A stretch of 64,000 nucleotides of DNA from Geothrix paludis (GTDB taxonomy: Bacteria; Acidobacteriota; Holophagae; Holophagales; Holophagaceae), in the NCBI RefSeq assembly GCF_022808815.1, contig NZ_JAKZLC010000001.1:186001-250000 (forward strand), read 5' to 3'. A model generated the notes under the pieces. That model did not search any database. It was given only the letters and a program-made list of their open reading frames with translations, and was not told the DNA's origin. Shown here one piece after another: positions 9,009 through 17,640 of the stretch. The translations under genes were made by a program, and so were the position numbers. Every line of letters starts with the position of its first letter. Within the stretch, counting starts at the first letter, position 1.

Positions 9009-10900
9009 ATTTCCAGGTAGGTGTGCAGGTTCCGCTCTTCGGTGAGCAGCGCCCGCAGGGCCTCGGCGGCGTCGCTCTTGGCGCTGGCCCTCCGCTTGGT
9101 CTGGGGCCCCTGGATGAGCACGTCGGGATCGTAGTGGACGCTGCGGAGCACGTGGTCCACCGTGTCGCCCATGACGAGGTGCTGCACCTTGAAGGTGTCG
9201 TCCTCGTGCACCACGATGTGGGCCTCGTTGGGTGCGCCGAAGAGGTTGTGCCGCATGCCCAGGATGTCCTGGTAGGCCCCGGTCAGGAAGAAGGCCACAT
9301 AGTAGGACTCGCCGCCGCGGGGCTCGTGGAAGGGGAGCTCGTCGCGCACGTCCTTCAGGTCGATGAACTTCTCCATCTTCCCGTCGCTGTCGCAGGTGAT
9401 GTCGCAGAGGGTGGCCGACAGCCCGGGCTTCTCCTTGAGCCGGTGAATGGGCATCACCGGGAAGAGCTGCTCGATGGCCCAGTGGTCCGGCATGGTCTGG
9501 AAGATGCTGAAGTTGGCGATGAGCTTGTCCGCCAGGCTCTTGTTGAGATCCTGGAACTCCTCGGGGACGTACTTCAGGCTCTTGCTGCTGAGGATGCGGG
9601 AGAGCTTGCGGCAGACCTCCCAGAACAGCGTCTCGCCCTTGCTGCGGTCCTCCAGGCCCAGGTAGCCCAGGTTGAAGAGGGTGAGCAGCTCGTCCTTCTG
9701 GGTGATGGCGTCGTGGTACATCTCCGCGAAATTCTTCACGGAGATGTTGTCGCGGGTGTAGGCCAGCTCCTTGAGGATCTGGGGCTCGTTGCCGGTGAGG
9801 GTCACCGTGTACTTGGTGTGGGTGGTGTCGATGAGGCCGATGATGTCGACGACCACCACCTCGTGATAGGCGACGATGGCGCGGCCGGACTCGCTGAGCA
9901 GGTCGGGCATGGGCACCTGCTCCTGGGTGCAGATGTCCTTGGTGGTGTAGACCACGTCCGCCGCGTACTCGGCGATGGTGTAGTTCATGGAGCTGCTGAA
10001 GGTGGTCTTGCTGCCGTCGTAGTCCACGCCGAGGCCGCCGCCCACGTTGAGATAGCGGATGGGCACGCCCAGCTTCCGCAGCTTGGCGTAGATGCGGGTG
10101 GCTTCCTTCATGGCCGACTTGATCTTGCGGATGTCCGTGATCTGGCTGCCGATGTGGAAGTGCAGCTCGATGACGCTGTCCAGCAGGTCGCGCTTCTCCA
10201 GCACCTCGATGGCGTCCAGGATCTCGCGGGTGGTGAGGCCGAACTTCGCATGGTCCCCGGCGCTGGTCTCCCACTTGCCCGATCCCTGGGCGTTGAGCTT
10301 GGCGCGGAGGCCGATGAGCGGCTCGACCTTGAGCTCCTTGGCCACCTTCAGGATCAGAGGCAGCTCGGTCATCTTCTCGACTGTGATGACCACCTTGCGC
10401 CCGGCCTTGCGGGCCAGCAGGGCCATGCGGATGAAGGACTCGTCCTTGTAGCCGTTGCAGAGCACCAGGGCCTCGGGATGCAGGTCCTGGCTGAGGGCGA
10501 TGATCAGCTCGGGCTTGGAGCCGGCCTCGAGCCCGTAGTGGTACTTGTTGCCCGAGCGGATGATCTCCTCGACCACCTCCTTGGTCTGGTTGGTCTTCAC
10601 CGGGTAGACGCCCTGGTAGCCGCCCTCGTAGCCGAACTCGATGATGGCGCGCCGGAAGGCCTCGTTGACCTCGACCACACGGTGGTCCAGCACCTGCGGG
10701 AAGCGCAGGTTCACGGGGGTGCGGATGCCCTTCTTCTTCAGGTGCTGGACGATCTCGTAGACGTCGCAACTGAGGGACTCGTCCTTGGTGGGCGTGATCT
10801 CCAGATGGCCCTTGGCATTGATGCCGAAGTAACCGTTCCCCCACTCCTTCACGCCGTACAGGGTCGCGGCGTCCTGGACCGTCCAGTGCTTCATGGGCAT
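9005..10900 (-). CDS. speA: Biosynthetic arginine decarboxylase
   Basis: The 631-residue PLP enzyme converts arginine to agmatine, the first step of the agmatine route to putrescine. The PLP-binding lysine is in GVYPVKTNQ, the glycine-rich phosphate-binding stretch is LNVGGGLGVDYDG, and the C-terminal LCDITCDSDGK carries the expected catalytic cysteine. AGGAGG eight bases upstream selects ATG 10900 over ATG 10894 or the further upstream in-frame ATG. speD (47858-48217) would supply aminopropyl donors, but no agmatinase or spermidine synthase is in this window. Confidence 0.96.
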   Translation of the reverse strand: MPMKHWTVQDAATLYGVKEWGNGYFGINAKGHLEITPTKDESLSCDVYEIVQHLKKKGIRTPVNLRFPQVLDHRVVEVNEAFRRAIIEFGYEGGYQGVYPVKTNQTKEVVEEIIRSGNKYHYGLEAGSKPELIIALSQDLHPEALVLCNGYKDESFIRMALLARKAGRKVVITVEKMTELPLILKVAKELKVEPLIGLRAKLNAQGSGKWETSAGDHAKFGLTTREILDAIEVLEKRDLLDSVIELHFHIGSQITDIRKIKSAMKEATRIYAKLRKLGVPIRYLNVGGGLGVDYDGSKTTFSSSMNYTIAEYAADVVYTTKDICTQEQVPMPDLLSESGRAIVAYHEVVVVDIIGLIDTTHTKYTVTLTGNEPQILKELAYTRDNISVKNFAEMYHDAITQKDELLTLFNLGYLGLEDRSKGETLFWEVCRKLSRILSSKSLKYVPEEFQDLNKSLADKLIANFSIFQTMPDHWAIEQLFPVMPIHRLKEKPGLSATLCDITCDSDGKMEKFIDLKDVRDELPFHEPRGGESYYVAFFLTGAYQDILGMRHNLFGAPNEAHIVVHEDDTFKVQHLVMGDTVDHVLRSVHYDPDVLIQGPQTKRRASAKSDAAEALRALLTEERNLHTYLEI

Positions 10901-10949
10901 CCGAGGTGCCTCCTCAATACCAAGGCGGCCACCTTTGGCCGGAAGTTTG

Positions 10950-10979
10950 TTTATAGGAAAAAAAGCCAAGCATTACCAA
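10950..10979 (-). promoter_or_regulatory. Candidate sigma-70 promoter for speA
   Basis: On the minus strand TTGGTA (10974-10979) and TATAAA (10950-10955) are 18 bp apart, in a short AT-rich stretch that stands out from its surroundings. It ends about 50 nt before the speA start, in the gap after queG. Confidence 0.5.
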
Positions 10980-10986
10980 TGAAAAT

Positions 10987-11931
10987 TCACGGGTTCAGAA
11001 TTCTGGCCAGGGTCGCTCGCCAGTGGCGGTCCCGGACGCGCCTCAGGGCGGTCCGCCGGGTGAGTTTCCGCCACTGGGCCGCGCCCCGGGGAAGATCCCC
11101 CGCCGGGCGGGTGTGGAGGGGACTGGGGCCGCCCCAGAGGGCCGGATCCCCCCAGACCGGAGCCCGGTTCCAGGGGCAGGCCTCCTGGCAGACGTCGCAG
11201 CCCGCCGCCCAGCGGCTCGAAGCCAGGACGGCGGCGATATCCGGGGGCGGCTCGGTCTCGGTCTCGATGGTGTAGGTGGTGAGGCAGCGGGCGGGATCCA
11301 GGCGGAAGGCCGAGAGGGCCTGGCTGGGGCAGGCCTCCAGGCAGGCAGTGCAGGTGCCGCACTGCTGGGTTCCGAAGGGCTCGTCCGGGGGTAGCTCCAC
11401 GGACAGCAGCAGCGCCCCCAGGAAGCCCCAGGAGCCGTCCTTCTCCACGATGAGGAGTGTGTGCTTGCCCTGCCAGCCCAGGCCCGCCCGGGCCGCCAGC
11501 TGCCGCTCCAGCAGGGGGGCTGTATCCACGCAGACCCGACCCTCCAGCCCTGGCCAGCGGGCCTGGGCCGCTTCCAGGAGGCGGGCCAGCCGTGGCTTGA
11601 GGATCATGTGGTAGTCGGGGCCCCAGAGGTAGCGGCTGAGCTTGAGGCTGTCGGGGGCCGCGCCGGGGACGGCGTCGGGCCGGGCGTAGGGGAAGAAACC
11701 CACCAGGGCCGTGCGGGCCTGGGGCCAGAGGGCCCGTGGATCCAGGAGGGTGGCCGGGTCCAGGTAGGGAAGCAGGGAACCCCCGCCCTCCTGGAACCAG
11801 GCCTGGAGATGCCCCTCCTCATCCCGGAAGGGGCCGCAGGCGGCGAACCCCGTCCGGGCGAACCCGGCGGCCAGGGCCTCGGATCGAAGCCAATCCCTGA
11901 ATGCCAGCGGTTCCGGCGGTTCGACTGGCAC
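10987..11931 (-). CDS. queG: Epoxyqueuosine reductase
   Basis: This is the last enzyme of queuosine tRNA modification, a cobalamin and iron-sulfur reductase. The 314-residue protein has the catalytic aspartate region VDTAPLLER (D136), and two ferredoxin-like clusters: C191, C194, C197, C201 followed by P, and C245, C248, C252 with CPW; C216 completes the set. The start is GTG 11931, fixed by GGGAGGAG eight bases upstream. It is shorter than E. coli QueG because the C-terminal HEAT-like part is largely missing. It is divergent from pgsA. Confidence 0.92.
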   Translation of the reverse strand: MPVEPPEPLAFRDWLRSEALAAGFARTGFAACGPFRDEEGHLQAWFQEGGGSLLPYLDPATLLDPRALWPQARTALVGFFPYARPDAVPGAAPDSLKLSRYLWGPDYHMILKPRLARLLEAAQARWPGLEGRVCVDTAPLLERQLAARAGLGWQGKHTLLIVEKDGSWGFLGALLLSVELPPDEPFGTQQCGTCTACLEACPSQALSAFRLDPARCLTTYTIETETEPPPDIAAVLASSRWAAGCDVCQEACPWNRAPVWGDPALWGGPSPLHTRPAGDLPRGAAQWRKLTRRTALRRVRDRHWRATLARILNP

Positions 11932-12054
11932 GCGGCGGTCTCCTCCCGGAGATATCCTCGCCCCCGGATCCCCGGATGTCACGGCCTTCCGGGCCCGGGC
12001 GGCGGCTGCCTCCGGGAAAAGGCGGTAGGCTGGATGCGGAGCCGAACGCCCGCC

Positions 12055-12708
12055 ATGAACCTGCCCAACGTCCTGTCGCTCGCGCGGATCCTCATGGTCC
12101 CTGTCCTGGTTGTGGTGCTCATGACCAAAGTGACGAACCACGAGGTCATCGGGGTGCTGGTGTTCTGGGCGGCCTCCATCACGGACGCCCTGGACGGCTA
12201 CTTCGCCCGGCGCTGGAAGCAGGTGACCACCCTCGGCAAGCTGCTGGATCCGCTGGCGGACAAGCTGCTGGTGTCCGGGGCCCTGATCTCCCTGGTGGAG
12301 CTGAACCTGGCGCCGGCCTGGATGACCTTCATCATCCTGGCCAGGGAGTTCGCCGTGACGGGCCTGCGCGGGATCGCCAGCGAGGAAGGCCACACCATCC
12401 CGGCCGGCGCCATCGGCAAGTGGAAGATGGGCTTCCAGGTGGCGGCCATCTCCTGCCTCATCCTCGGTCCCAGGCTCGACTACTGGCTCTACGAGTGGAC
12501 CCACAAGGACATCTTCCACCTCTTCATCCAGCTCAACCGGCCCTACAGCTTCTTCTGGGGCATGGGCGTGCTGCTGCTCTGGGGCGCCGTCATCCTCGCC
12601 ATCTGGAGCGCCATCTCCTACTTCCACGGCTTCTGGAAGGTGGTGGGGCCCAGCATCATGGCTGAGGACGGCCGCCTGACTGGAAACAAGGACACCGAAG
12701 GACACTGA
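12055..12708 (+). CDS. pgsA: CDP-diacylglycerol-glycerol-3-phosphate 3-phosphatidyltransferase
   Basis: The enzyme makes phosphatidylglycerol phosphate in the inner membrane. The 217-residue protein has the complete CDP-alcohol phosphatidyltransferase motif D44..D47G48..A51R52........G61...D65...D69, and several membrane helices. MNLPNVLSLAR is the usual PgsA N-terminus, so ATG 12055 is preferred over ATG 12034. The stop codon directly abuts the next start (12709), suggesting co-transcription with the DUF502 gene and the SDR gene. Confidence 0.93.
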   Translation: MNLPNVLSLARILMVPVLVVVLMTKVTNHEVIGVLVFWAASITDALDGYFARRWKQVTTLGKLLDPLADKLLVSGALISLVELNLAPAWMTFIILAREFAVTGLRGIASEEGHTIPAGAIGKWKMGFQVAAISCLILGPRLDYWLYEWTHKDIFHLFIQLNRPYSFFWGMGVLLLWGAVILAIWSAISYFHGFWKVVGPSIMAEDGRLTGNKDTEGH

Positions 12709-13347
12709 ATGATCCGCAAGTACCTCCTCGCAGGTCTCTTCACCTTGCTGCCCCTCGTCGTGACGCTCTGGATCCTCAAGGGCATCTTCACGGCCCTGGT
12801 GGGCATCTCGCGGGAACCGCTCACCTGGGTGGCCCACCTGACCCACATGCCGGACCCGCCCACCTGGGCGCTGGCCGCGCTTTCCGCCCTGGTCACCGTC
12901 CTGCTGCTGCTGGTGGTGGGCGCCCTGATGGGCAACTTCATCGGCCGCCAGCTGCTGGGCTGGATGGATGAGTTGATGATGTCCCTTCCCGTGGTGAAGA
13001 CCGTCTACGGCGCCACCCGGCAGCTCATGGGCGCCATCCAATCGGGGCAGGGGGGCAGCTTCAAGGAAGTGGTGATCGTGGAGTGGCCCCATCCCGGGTC
13101 CCACACCCTCGGCTTCGTGGCCAGCCGGGACTGCTCCTGGGCCATCCCGGGAGGGCAGAACCTGATCGCGGTCTACATCCCCACCGCCCCCAACCCCACC
13201 TCGGGCTACGTGGTGATGATCGAGGCCTCCAAGGTGCAGCCGGCGGACCTCAGCGCCGACCAGGCCCTGACCTGGGCCATCAGCGGCGGCGTGGTGACTC
13301 CGCCCCGTCCGGGGACGGGCTCCTTCCGGATGCCGGGGAAGTCGTGA
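12709..13347 (+). CDS. DUF502 family membrane protein
   Basis: The 212-residue protein has two N-terminal membrane segments (about 5-25 and 52-75) followed by a soluble domain with ELMMSLPVVKTVYGATRQL and a beta-rich tail (GFVASRD, AVYIPTAPNPTSGYVVMI). This order is diagnostic of DUF502, whose function is unknown. It begins the base after pgsA ends and overlaps the SDR start by 4 nt (GTGA), so the three genes form one operon. Confidence 0.9.
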   Translation: MIRKYLLAGLFTLLPLVVTLWILKGIFTALVGISREPLTWVAHLTHMPDPPTWALAALSALVTVLLLLVVGALMGNFIGRQLLGWMDELMMSLPVVKTVYGATRQLMGAIQSGQGGSFKEVVIVEWPHPGSHTLGFVASRDCSWAIPGGQNLIAVYIPTAPNPTSGYVVMIEASKVQPADLSADQALTWAISGGVVTPPRPGTGSFRMPGKS

Positions 13348-14072
13348 GCGCCCTCCAGGGGCGGCGCCTCCTCGTCACCGGCGCCGGCAGCGGCATCGGA
13401 CGCGCGGCGGCACGGCTCTTCCGGGATCGTGGCGCGGACCTGATCCTGGCGGGCCGACGCCTGGACACGCTGCGGGAGACGCTTCCCGACGCGGTCCACG
13501 TGGTGCTCGATCACACCGACGACGCGGCCGTGGCCGCCTTCGCCCGCGAGTGCCCGGAGCTGGACGGGATGTTCCTGAACGCCGGCGGGTTGCTGCTGGG
13601 CTCCGTGGAATCCACGTCAGCGGCCGACTTCGACGCCGCGATCGCGGTGAACCTGCGGGGCCCCTGGCTCATGGCCCACCACCTGGGCCCACGGGTGAAA
13701 CCTGGCGGCAGCGTGGTGCTGGTGGGCTCCAACATCGGCCTCCGGGCCATCCCGGACAGTGCCGCCTACAGCGTGGCCAAGGCCGGCGTTCACATGCTGG
13801 CCAAGGTGCTGGCCCTGGAGTGGGCGCCCCGGCGCATCCGCTGCAACGCCATCGCTCCGGGCCCGGTGCGCACGGACATGGTGGAGGCCCGTCTGGCCGC
13901 CAGCATGGATCCCGACGGCGACCTGGCCGCGCTGTCGGCCGTGAATCCCCTGAAGCGCCTGGGCACCGAACTCGAAGTGGCCGCCCTGGCGGCGCACCTG
14001 CTGGGATCCGAGAGCGGGTGGACGACGGGGTGTGTGATTCCGATTGATGGAGGTGCCGACGCGGTCTATTAG
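13344..14072 (+). CDS. Short-chain dehydrogenase/reductase
   Basis: The 242-residue SDR has the cofactor motif TGAGSGIG (residues 12-19), an NAGG motif (79-82) in place of NNAG, catalytic S129, Y142 and K146 (YSVAK), and the C-terminal IDGGADAVY. Arginines after the first strand (AGRR) suggest NADP preference. The start is GTG 13344, overlapping the stop of the DUF502 gene. The substrate cannot be read from sequence. Its last eight codons plus the stop are repeated twice more downstream (see the repeat at 14046-14311). Confidence 0.88.
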   Translation: MSALQGRRLLVTGAGSGIGRAAARLFRDRGADLILAGRRLDTLRETLPDAVHVVLDHTDDAAVAAFARECPELDGMFLNAGGLLLGSVESTSAADFDAAIAVNLRGPWLMAHHLGPRVKPGGSVVLVGSNIGLRAIPDSAAYSVAKAGVHMLAKVLALEWAPRRIRCNAIAPGPVRTDMVEARLAASMDPDGDLAALSAVNPLKRLGTELEVAALAAHLLGSESGWTTGCVIPIDGGADAVY

Positions 14073-14311
14073 GCCCGCTGGCCAGGTGATGCTCAGCAGG
14101 GCGGGGCCCCCGCTCGGAAGGCTGCCGCGCAGCCTCCGCTCGCGACCCGCCTCCGCTTCGCGATGGCGGAGCCGACGCGGTCTACTAAGCCCGCTGGCCA
14201 GGTGATGCTCAACGGTGCGGGGGCCCCGCTCGGGAGGCTGCCGGTGCAGCCTCCGCTCGCGACCCGCATCCGCTTCGCGATGGAGGAGCTGACGCCGTTT
14301 ACTGAGGCGTG
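14046..14311 (+). repeat. Tandem 116/117-bp repeat that copies the SDR gene tail
   Basis: Three copies begin at 14046, 14162 and 14279. Each opens with 27 nt that read Asp-Gly-Gly-Ala-Asp-Ala-Val-Tyr-stop; the first is the true end of the SDR gene, the others are detached. The stops are TAG, TAA and TGA. The two full copies continue with about 90 bp of similar spacer carrying a palindrome (GGAGGCTGC/GCAGCCTCC, 9-bp stem at 14233-14254 in copy two; 6-bp stem at 14120-14134 in copy one). The hairpins may also end transcription of the SDR operon and of the opposing MFS gene. Confidence 0.9.
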
Positions 14312-14313
14312 GC

Positions 14314-15546
14314 CTACTCCACGAAATCCAGGTCCCGCCCGTGGGTCTCGGCCATGCCCCACAGGGAGACCAGGGCCAGGGCGAAGCAGACGCCGCCCAC
14401 GGTCCAGGCGGAGCCGATGTAGCCCAGGTGGCCCCGCAGCATGACGAAGCTGCTGGTGATGAGGGGCACGGCGCCCCGCACGAAGTTGGGCACGGTGGTG
14501 GCCACGGTGGAGCGGAGGTTGGTGCCGAACTGCTCGGCGGCGATGGTGACGAAGACCGCCCAGTAGCCGGTGGCCAGGCCCAGGAAGCCGGCCAGGGCGT
14601 AGAAGGCGGCCGGCGTGAGCCCGTGCAGGGTGAGGTAGACGGCCACGCCGGCCAGGGCCCCGAGGATGAAGAGCAGCACCACCTTCTTCCGGCTGCCCCA
14701 CACCTGGCTGAGGATGCCGGAGGCCAGGCTGCCCAGGGTGATCCCGCTGTAGCAGAAGGCTACGGCCGTGCCCGCGCTCACCGGGCCCTTCACCCCGATC
14801 TTGGGGGCGAACTCCGGCGCGGAAGTGATGAGGATGGCCACCACGAACCAGGTGGGCAGGCCGATGAGGATGCAGCGCAGGTAGCGCAGGAACCGCTCGC
14901 CCTTCGTGAACAGGCTGAAGAAGTCTCCCCGCTTGACGTTCTGGTGGCCGAGGTCGCGGAACATGCCGCTCTCCCGGAGGCCGAAGCGGGTGGCCAGCAA
15001 CAGCAGGCCCAGGCCGCCCCCGGCGAGGTAGGCCACGCGCCAGGGCAGGTACTTGCCCACCAGGCTGGCGGTCACGGTCCCGAAGATCCCCACGCCCGCC
15101 ACGATGGCCGTGCCGTAGGCCCGCAGGTCCGTGGGCAGGATCTCGCTCACCAGGGTCACCGCAGCGCCCAGCTCGCCCGCCAGCCCGAGACCCGCCAGGA
15201 AGCGCCACACCGCGTAGGCGGGGATGCCGTGGACGAAGGCGTTGGCGATGTTGGCCACGGAATAGAGGGCGATGCTGCCGAACAGGGTGCTCAGGCGGCC
15301 CTTCTTGTCTCCCAGCACGCCCCAGAGGATGCCGCCCAGCAGCATGCCCACCATCTGCGCGTTGAGCAGCAGGAAGGTGGCCGATACCTGCGCGTCGCCC
15401 TGGGGCACGCCCAGAGCCGTGAGGCTGGGCTGGCGCACGATGGGGAAGAGGAGCAGGTCGAACATGTCGACGAAATACCCCAGGGCGGCCACGAGGACCG
15501 TGAGGTTCAGGATGGCGCGAAGTCTCGTCTGGGTCATGGAGGCCAT
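14314..15546 (-). CDS. MFS transporter of the metabolite:H+ symporter type
   Basis: The 410-residue protein has about twelve membrane segments and the MFS loop motif GVLGDKKGR between helices 2 and 3, with RFLAGLGLAGELG in helix 4 as in the ProP/KgtP/ShiA-like group. The opening FVDMFDLLLFPIV is also typical of that group, which imports dicarboxylates, aromatic acids or osmolytes; the substrate here is unknown. The start is uncertain: ATG 15546 or ATG 15537, neither with a clear ribosome binding site. It is divergent, 51 nt apart, from the GlpD-like oxidase, so it may carry that enzyme's substrate or product. Confidence 0.85.
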   Translation of the reverse strand: MASMTQTRLRAILNLTVLVAALGYFVDMFDLLLFPIVRQPSLTALGVPQGDAQVSATFLLLNAQMVGMLLGGILWGVLGDKKGRLSTLFGSIALYSVANIANAFVHGIPAYAVWRFLAGLGLAGELGAAVTLVSEILPTDLRAYGTAIVAGVGIFGTVTASLVGKYLPWRVAYLAGGGLGLLLLATRFGLRESGMFRDLGHQNVKRGDFFSLFTKGERFLRYLRCILIGLPTWFVVAILITSAPEFAPKIGVKGPVSAGTAVAFCYSGITLGSLASGILSQVWGSRKKVVLLFILGALAGVAVYLTLHGLTPAAFYALAGFLGLATGYWAVFVTIAAEQFGTNLRSTVATTVPNFVRGAVPLITSSFVMLRGHLGYIGSAWTVGGVCFALALVSLWGMAETHGRDLDFVE

Positions 15547-15597
15547 TGAACCATACGAATCCTGGTGGAATCCCGGCACACTGCTTCCGAGGTGAAC

Positions 15598-16830
15598 ATG
15601 TCGGATATGGCCTGGCCCGCCCCACCCGAGGGATCCTGCGCGCTCCCCGCCCGCCTGGAGGTGGAGGTGGCCATCCTGGGCGCGGGCATCCATGGCGCGG
15701 CCCTGGCCCGGGAGTTGACGCTCCGCGGCGTGTCCTGCGCCCTCGTGGACCGCGGCGAGGTGGGCGGCGGCACCAGCCAGTGGTCCAGTCAGCTCCTGCA
15801 CGGCGGCATCCGCTACATGCTCACGGGCGACATCCGCCAGATGCGCGAGGGCCTGGCCGAGCGCGCGACCTGGGCCCGCATCGCCCCCCAGCGCTGCCGG
15901 TGGGAGGCCTTCTGGATGCCGCACCGGACGCGGCTGGAGGGTCTCGCCCATCGCGTGGGCATCGGCCTCTATGACTTCTGGGGCTCCGAGCGGCCCGGCT
16001 GGCCCGCGGACCTGCGCCTCGGGCGCGTGCCTCGGCCGGATTTCCTGATCGATCCGCGGGCCACCCTAGGTCCCTTCCGCGGGGCCACGGCCTACGCGGA
16101 CCTCATGACCTGGGACCGGGACCTGACGAAGGATCTGGCGGCCTCCAGCGAGGCGCTGCTCCTGGATTTCCACGAGGCGGACCGGTTCGATCAGGACAGC
16201 GACGGCCTGAAGCTCCTCCACCTCGTGGATCGCCGGGACGGTTCCCAGCGGCAGCTCGCGGCCCGCCGCTGGGTGTTCGCCCTGGGGCCATGGACGGACG
16301 GCGCCATGGCGCGCTGGTTCGGCGAGACGCGGAAGCGGCTGCGACTGTCCGCCGGCATCCACCTCTGGTTCGACGCGGTGCCCGGTTGCGAGCGGCCCTG
16401 GGCCATCCGGCGACCCAAGGGGCGCATCCTCTTCGTGATCCCCCGGGACGGCATGCTCCAGGTGGGCACCACGGAGCGGGAGGTGGCGGACGGTTGGGTG
16501 CCCATCCTGGAAGCCGAGCGGGAGGAACTCTTCGGCGCCCTGGAGGCCAACCTGCCCATCCTCCCCTGGCGCGAGATGCCCGTCCGGGCCGAGGAGCTGG
16601 GCGTGCGGCCGCTGGTGGCGGCCCGGGGCGCCACGACCCACCTCAGCCGGGAGGCGGTGCTTGAGCGCCACGCTCAGTTCCAGAACCTCACCATGGTGCT
16701 CGGCGGCAAGCTCACCACCGCCCGCGCCCTCATGGACCGCCTGGCCACCGACCTCACCGGCCGCCCCTGCGACGGCTCCCGCACCGCGCCCCTGCGCCTT
16801 TGGGATGGACAGCCGGCGCAGATCCGGTAG
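15598..16830 (+). CDS. FAD-dependent glycerol-3-phosphate dehydrogenase-like oxidase
   Basis: The 410-residue protein has the dinucleotide motif ILGAGIHGAALARE (G28, G30, G33), the GlpD-family stretch GGTSQWSSQLLHGGIRY, and a late FAD motif with LGGKLTTARAL. It is about 90 residues shorter than E. coli GlpD and lacks that enzyme's C-terminal helical domain. It should oxidise glycerol 3-phosphate or a related alcohol to feed the quinone pool. Start ATG 15598 follows GAGGTGA. The stop codon TAG forms part of a TAGAAT hexamer just ahead of the tRNA gene. Confidence 0.82.
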   Translation: MSDMAWPAPPEGSCALPARLEVEVAILGAGIHGAALARELTLRGVSCALVDRGEVGGGTSQWSSQLLHGGIRYMLTGDIRQMREGLAERATWARIAPQRCRWEAFWMPHRTRLEGLAHRVGIGLYDFWGSERPGWPADLRLGRVPRPDFLIDPRATLGPFRGATAYADLMTWDRDLTKDLAASSEALLLDFHEADRFDQDSDGLKLLHLVDRRDGSQRQLAARRWVFALGPWTDGAMARWFGETRKRLRLSAGIHLWFDAVPGCERPWAIRRPKGRILFVIPRDGMLQVGTTEREVADGWVPILEAEREELFGALEANLPILPWREMPVRAEELGVRPLVAARGATTHLSREAVLERHAQFQNLTMVLGGKLTTARALMDRLATDLTGRPCDGSRTAPLRLWDGQPAQIR

Positions 16831-16847
16831 AATCATTCTTTCAGTGC

Positions 16848-16924
16848 GGTCCCGTAGCTCAGCTGGATAGAGCATCAGACTACGAATCTGAGGGTCGGGC
16901 GTTCGAGTCGCTCCGGGACCACCA
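16848..16924 (+). tRNA. tRNA-Arg (anticodon ACG)
   Basis: The acceptor stem GGTCCCG/CGGGACC, D arm GCTC..GAGC, anticodon stem TCAGA/TCTGA with loop CTACGAA (anticodon ACG), T arm GGGCG/CGCTC with loop TTCGAGT, discriminator A and encoded CCA (16922-16924) all fit. The ACG anticodon implies A34-to-inosine editing by TadA to read CGU, CGC and CGA. A TAGAAT hexamer 15 nt upstream (16828-16833) could be its -10 box. Confidence 0.97.
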
Positions 16925-16937
16925 CTCAATGCAACAC

Positions 16938-16975
16938 TTAGGCCCAGGCAATTAACCTGGGCCTAATTCGTTTTA
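16938..16975 (+). terminator. Rho-independent terminator after tRNA-Arg
   Basis: TTAGGCCCAGG (16938-16948) pairs perfectly with CCTGGGCCTAA (16956-16966) around a 7-nt loop, followed by TTCGTTTTAT. This is the textbook form. Confidence 0.9.
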
Positions 16976-17034
16976 TACATCCAAGCAACAAAGGGCCGAA
17001 GAAACCCCGAGGCTGGCATCTGCAATTCGTTCCC

Positions 17035-17625
17035 TACCTGCCTCTAACCGAGGCCTGTAGAGAGCTGAGGTGGAGGAAATTGAAGACGGGGATTCCTCGC
17101 GACTGGAGGCGTACACACAGTGGACCGTCCGTAGTGATCACCAGGCATCGCAAGGCTTTCAAGGTGGCGATCCCGCTGTCGGTCAACCCAAGGTCCATGA
17201 ATGCTGGGTCCGACCTGACACCGCCCGTGCGGATCTGCTGGTGGAGCTGCGCCAGATCATCGAGGCCAAGGGCGTGGAGGCCGTGGAGCGGCTCGATGAG
17301 ATGCTCAAGCCCCCCAATGCAAAGCGATGCCCCATCGGGTTCCAATGGTCGCCTCCGCTTCCTCGGAGCGACTCGGAGCGAACGACCTCTATCGAGAACC
17401 AACCCTGAGGACTTGGCAGGAGAGGGCGGAGGTTGTGGGCGTAGGTCTCGGAACGAAGCATCCCGACCAACAGGAGGTGGAGGCGGCGGGATTCCTGAAG
17501 GTGCCATGCCTCCAGGGTCTGCATGGTGTGGGGTCCGCCGCCTTGGTCTCCTCGATGAATTCAGGCCGACCGTCCATCACGGCTACCAGATCCTCAAGGT
17601 CATTGTTCCGGTAACAGTCGCTCGC
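17035..17625 (-). pseudogene. Decayed fragments: nucleotidyltransferase-like tail and PIN-domain tail
   Basis: No intact gene fits this stretch beside tRNA-Arg. Two family-like fragments are readable on the minus strand. Near 17545-17625, NNDLEDLVAVMDGRPEF with EETKAADP resembles the C-terminal DLEDxxxVxDGRPEL motif seen in some nucleotidyltransferase-like proteins, and breaks off after a frame change. Near 17040-17200, LGLTDSGIATL, LVITTDGPLCVRL and IPVFNFLHL match the C-terminal half of PIN-domain toxins (T/SD, LTDDxPL, NF). No start, full domain or ribosome binding site joins them. A plus-strand reading (VELRQIIEAKGVEAVERLDEM, about 17239-17301) is an alternative for part of it. Confidence 0.5.
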
Positions 17626-17640
17626 ACCACTCCTGTGGAT

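Noticed and set aside
14046-14311. Tandem repeats as a CRISPR array
   Set aside because: There are only three units, the supposed spacers are nearly identical, units are too long, and no cas genes are present.
17341-17380. Eleven-base match (minus strand) to the T-arm region of tRNA-Arg as an attachment-site repeat
   Set aside because: The match is short, inverted relative to the tRNA, and does not extend to the acceptor end, so chance is sufficient.
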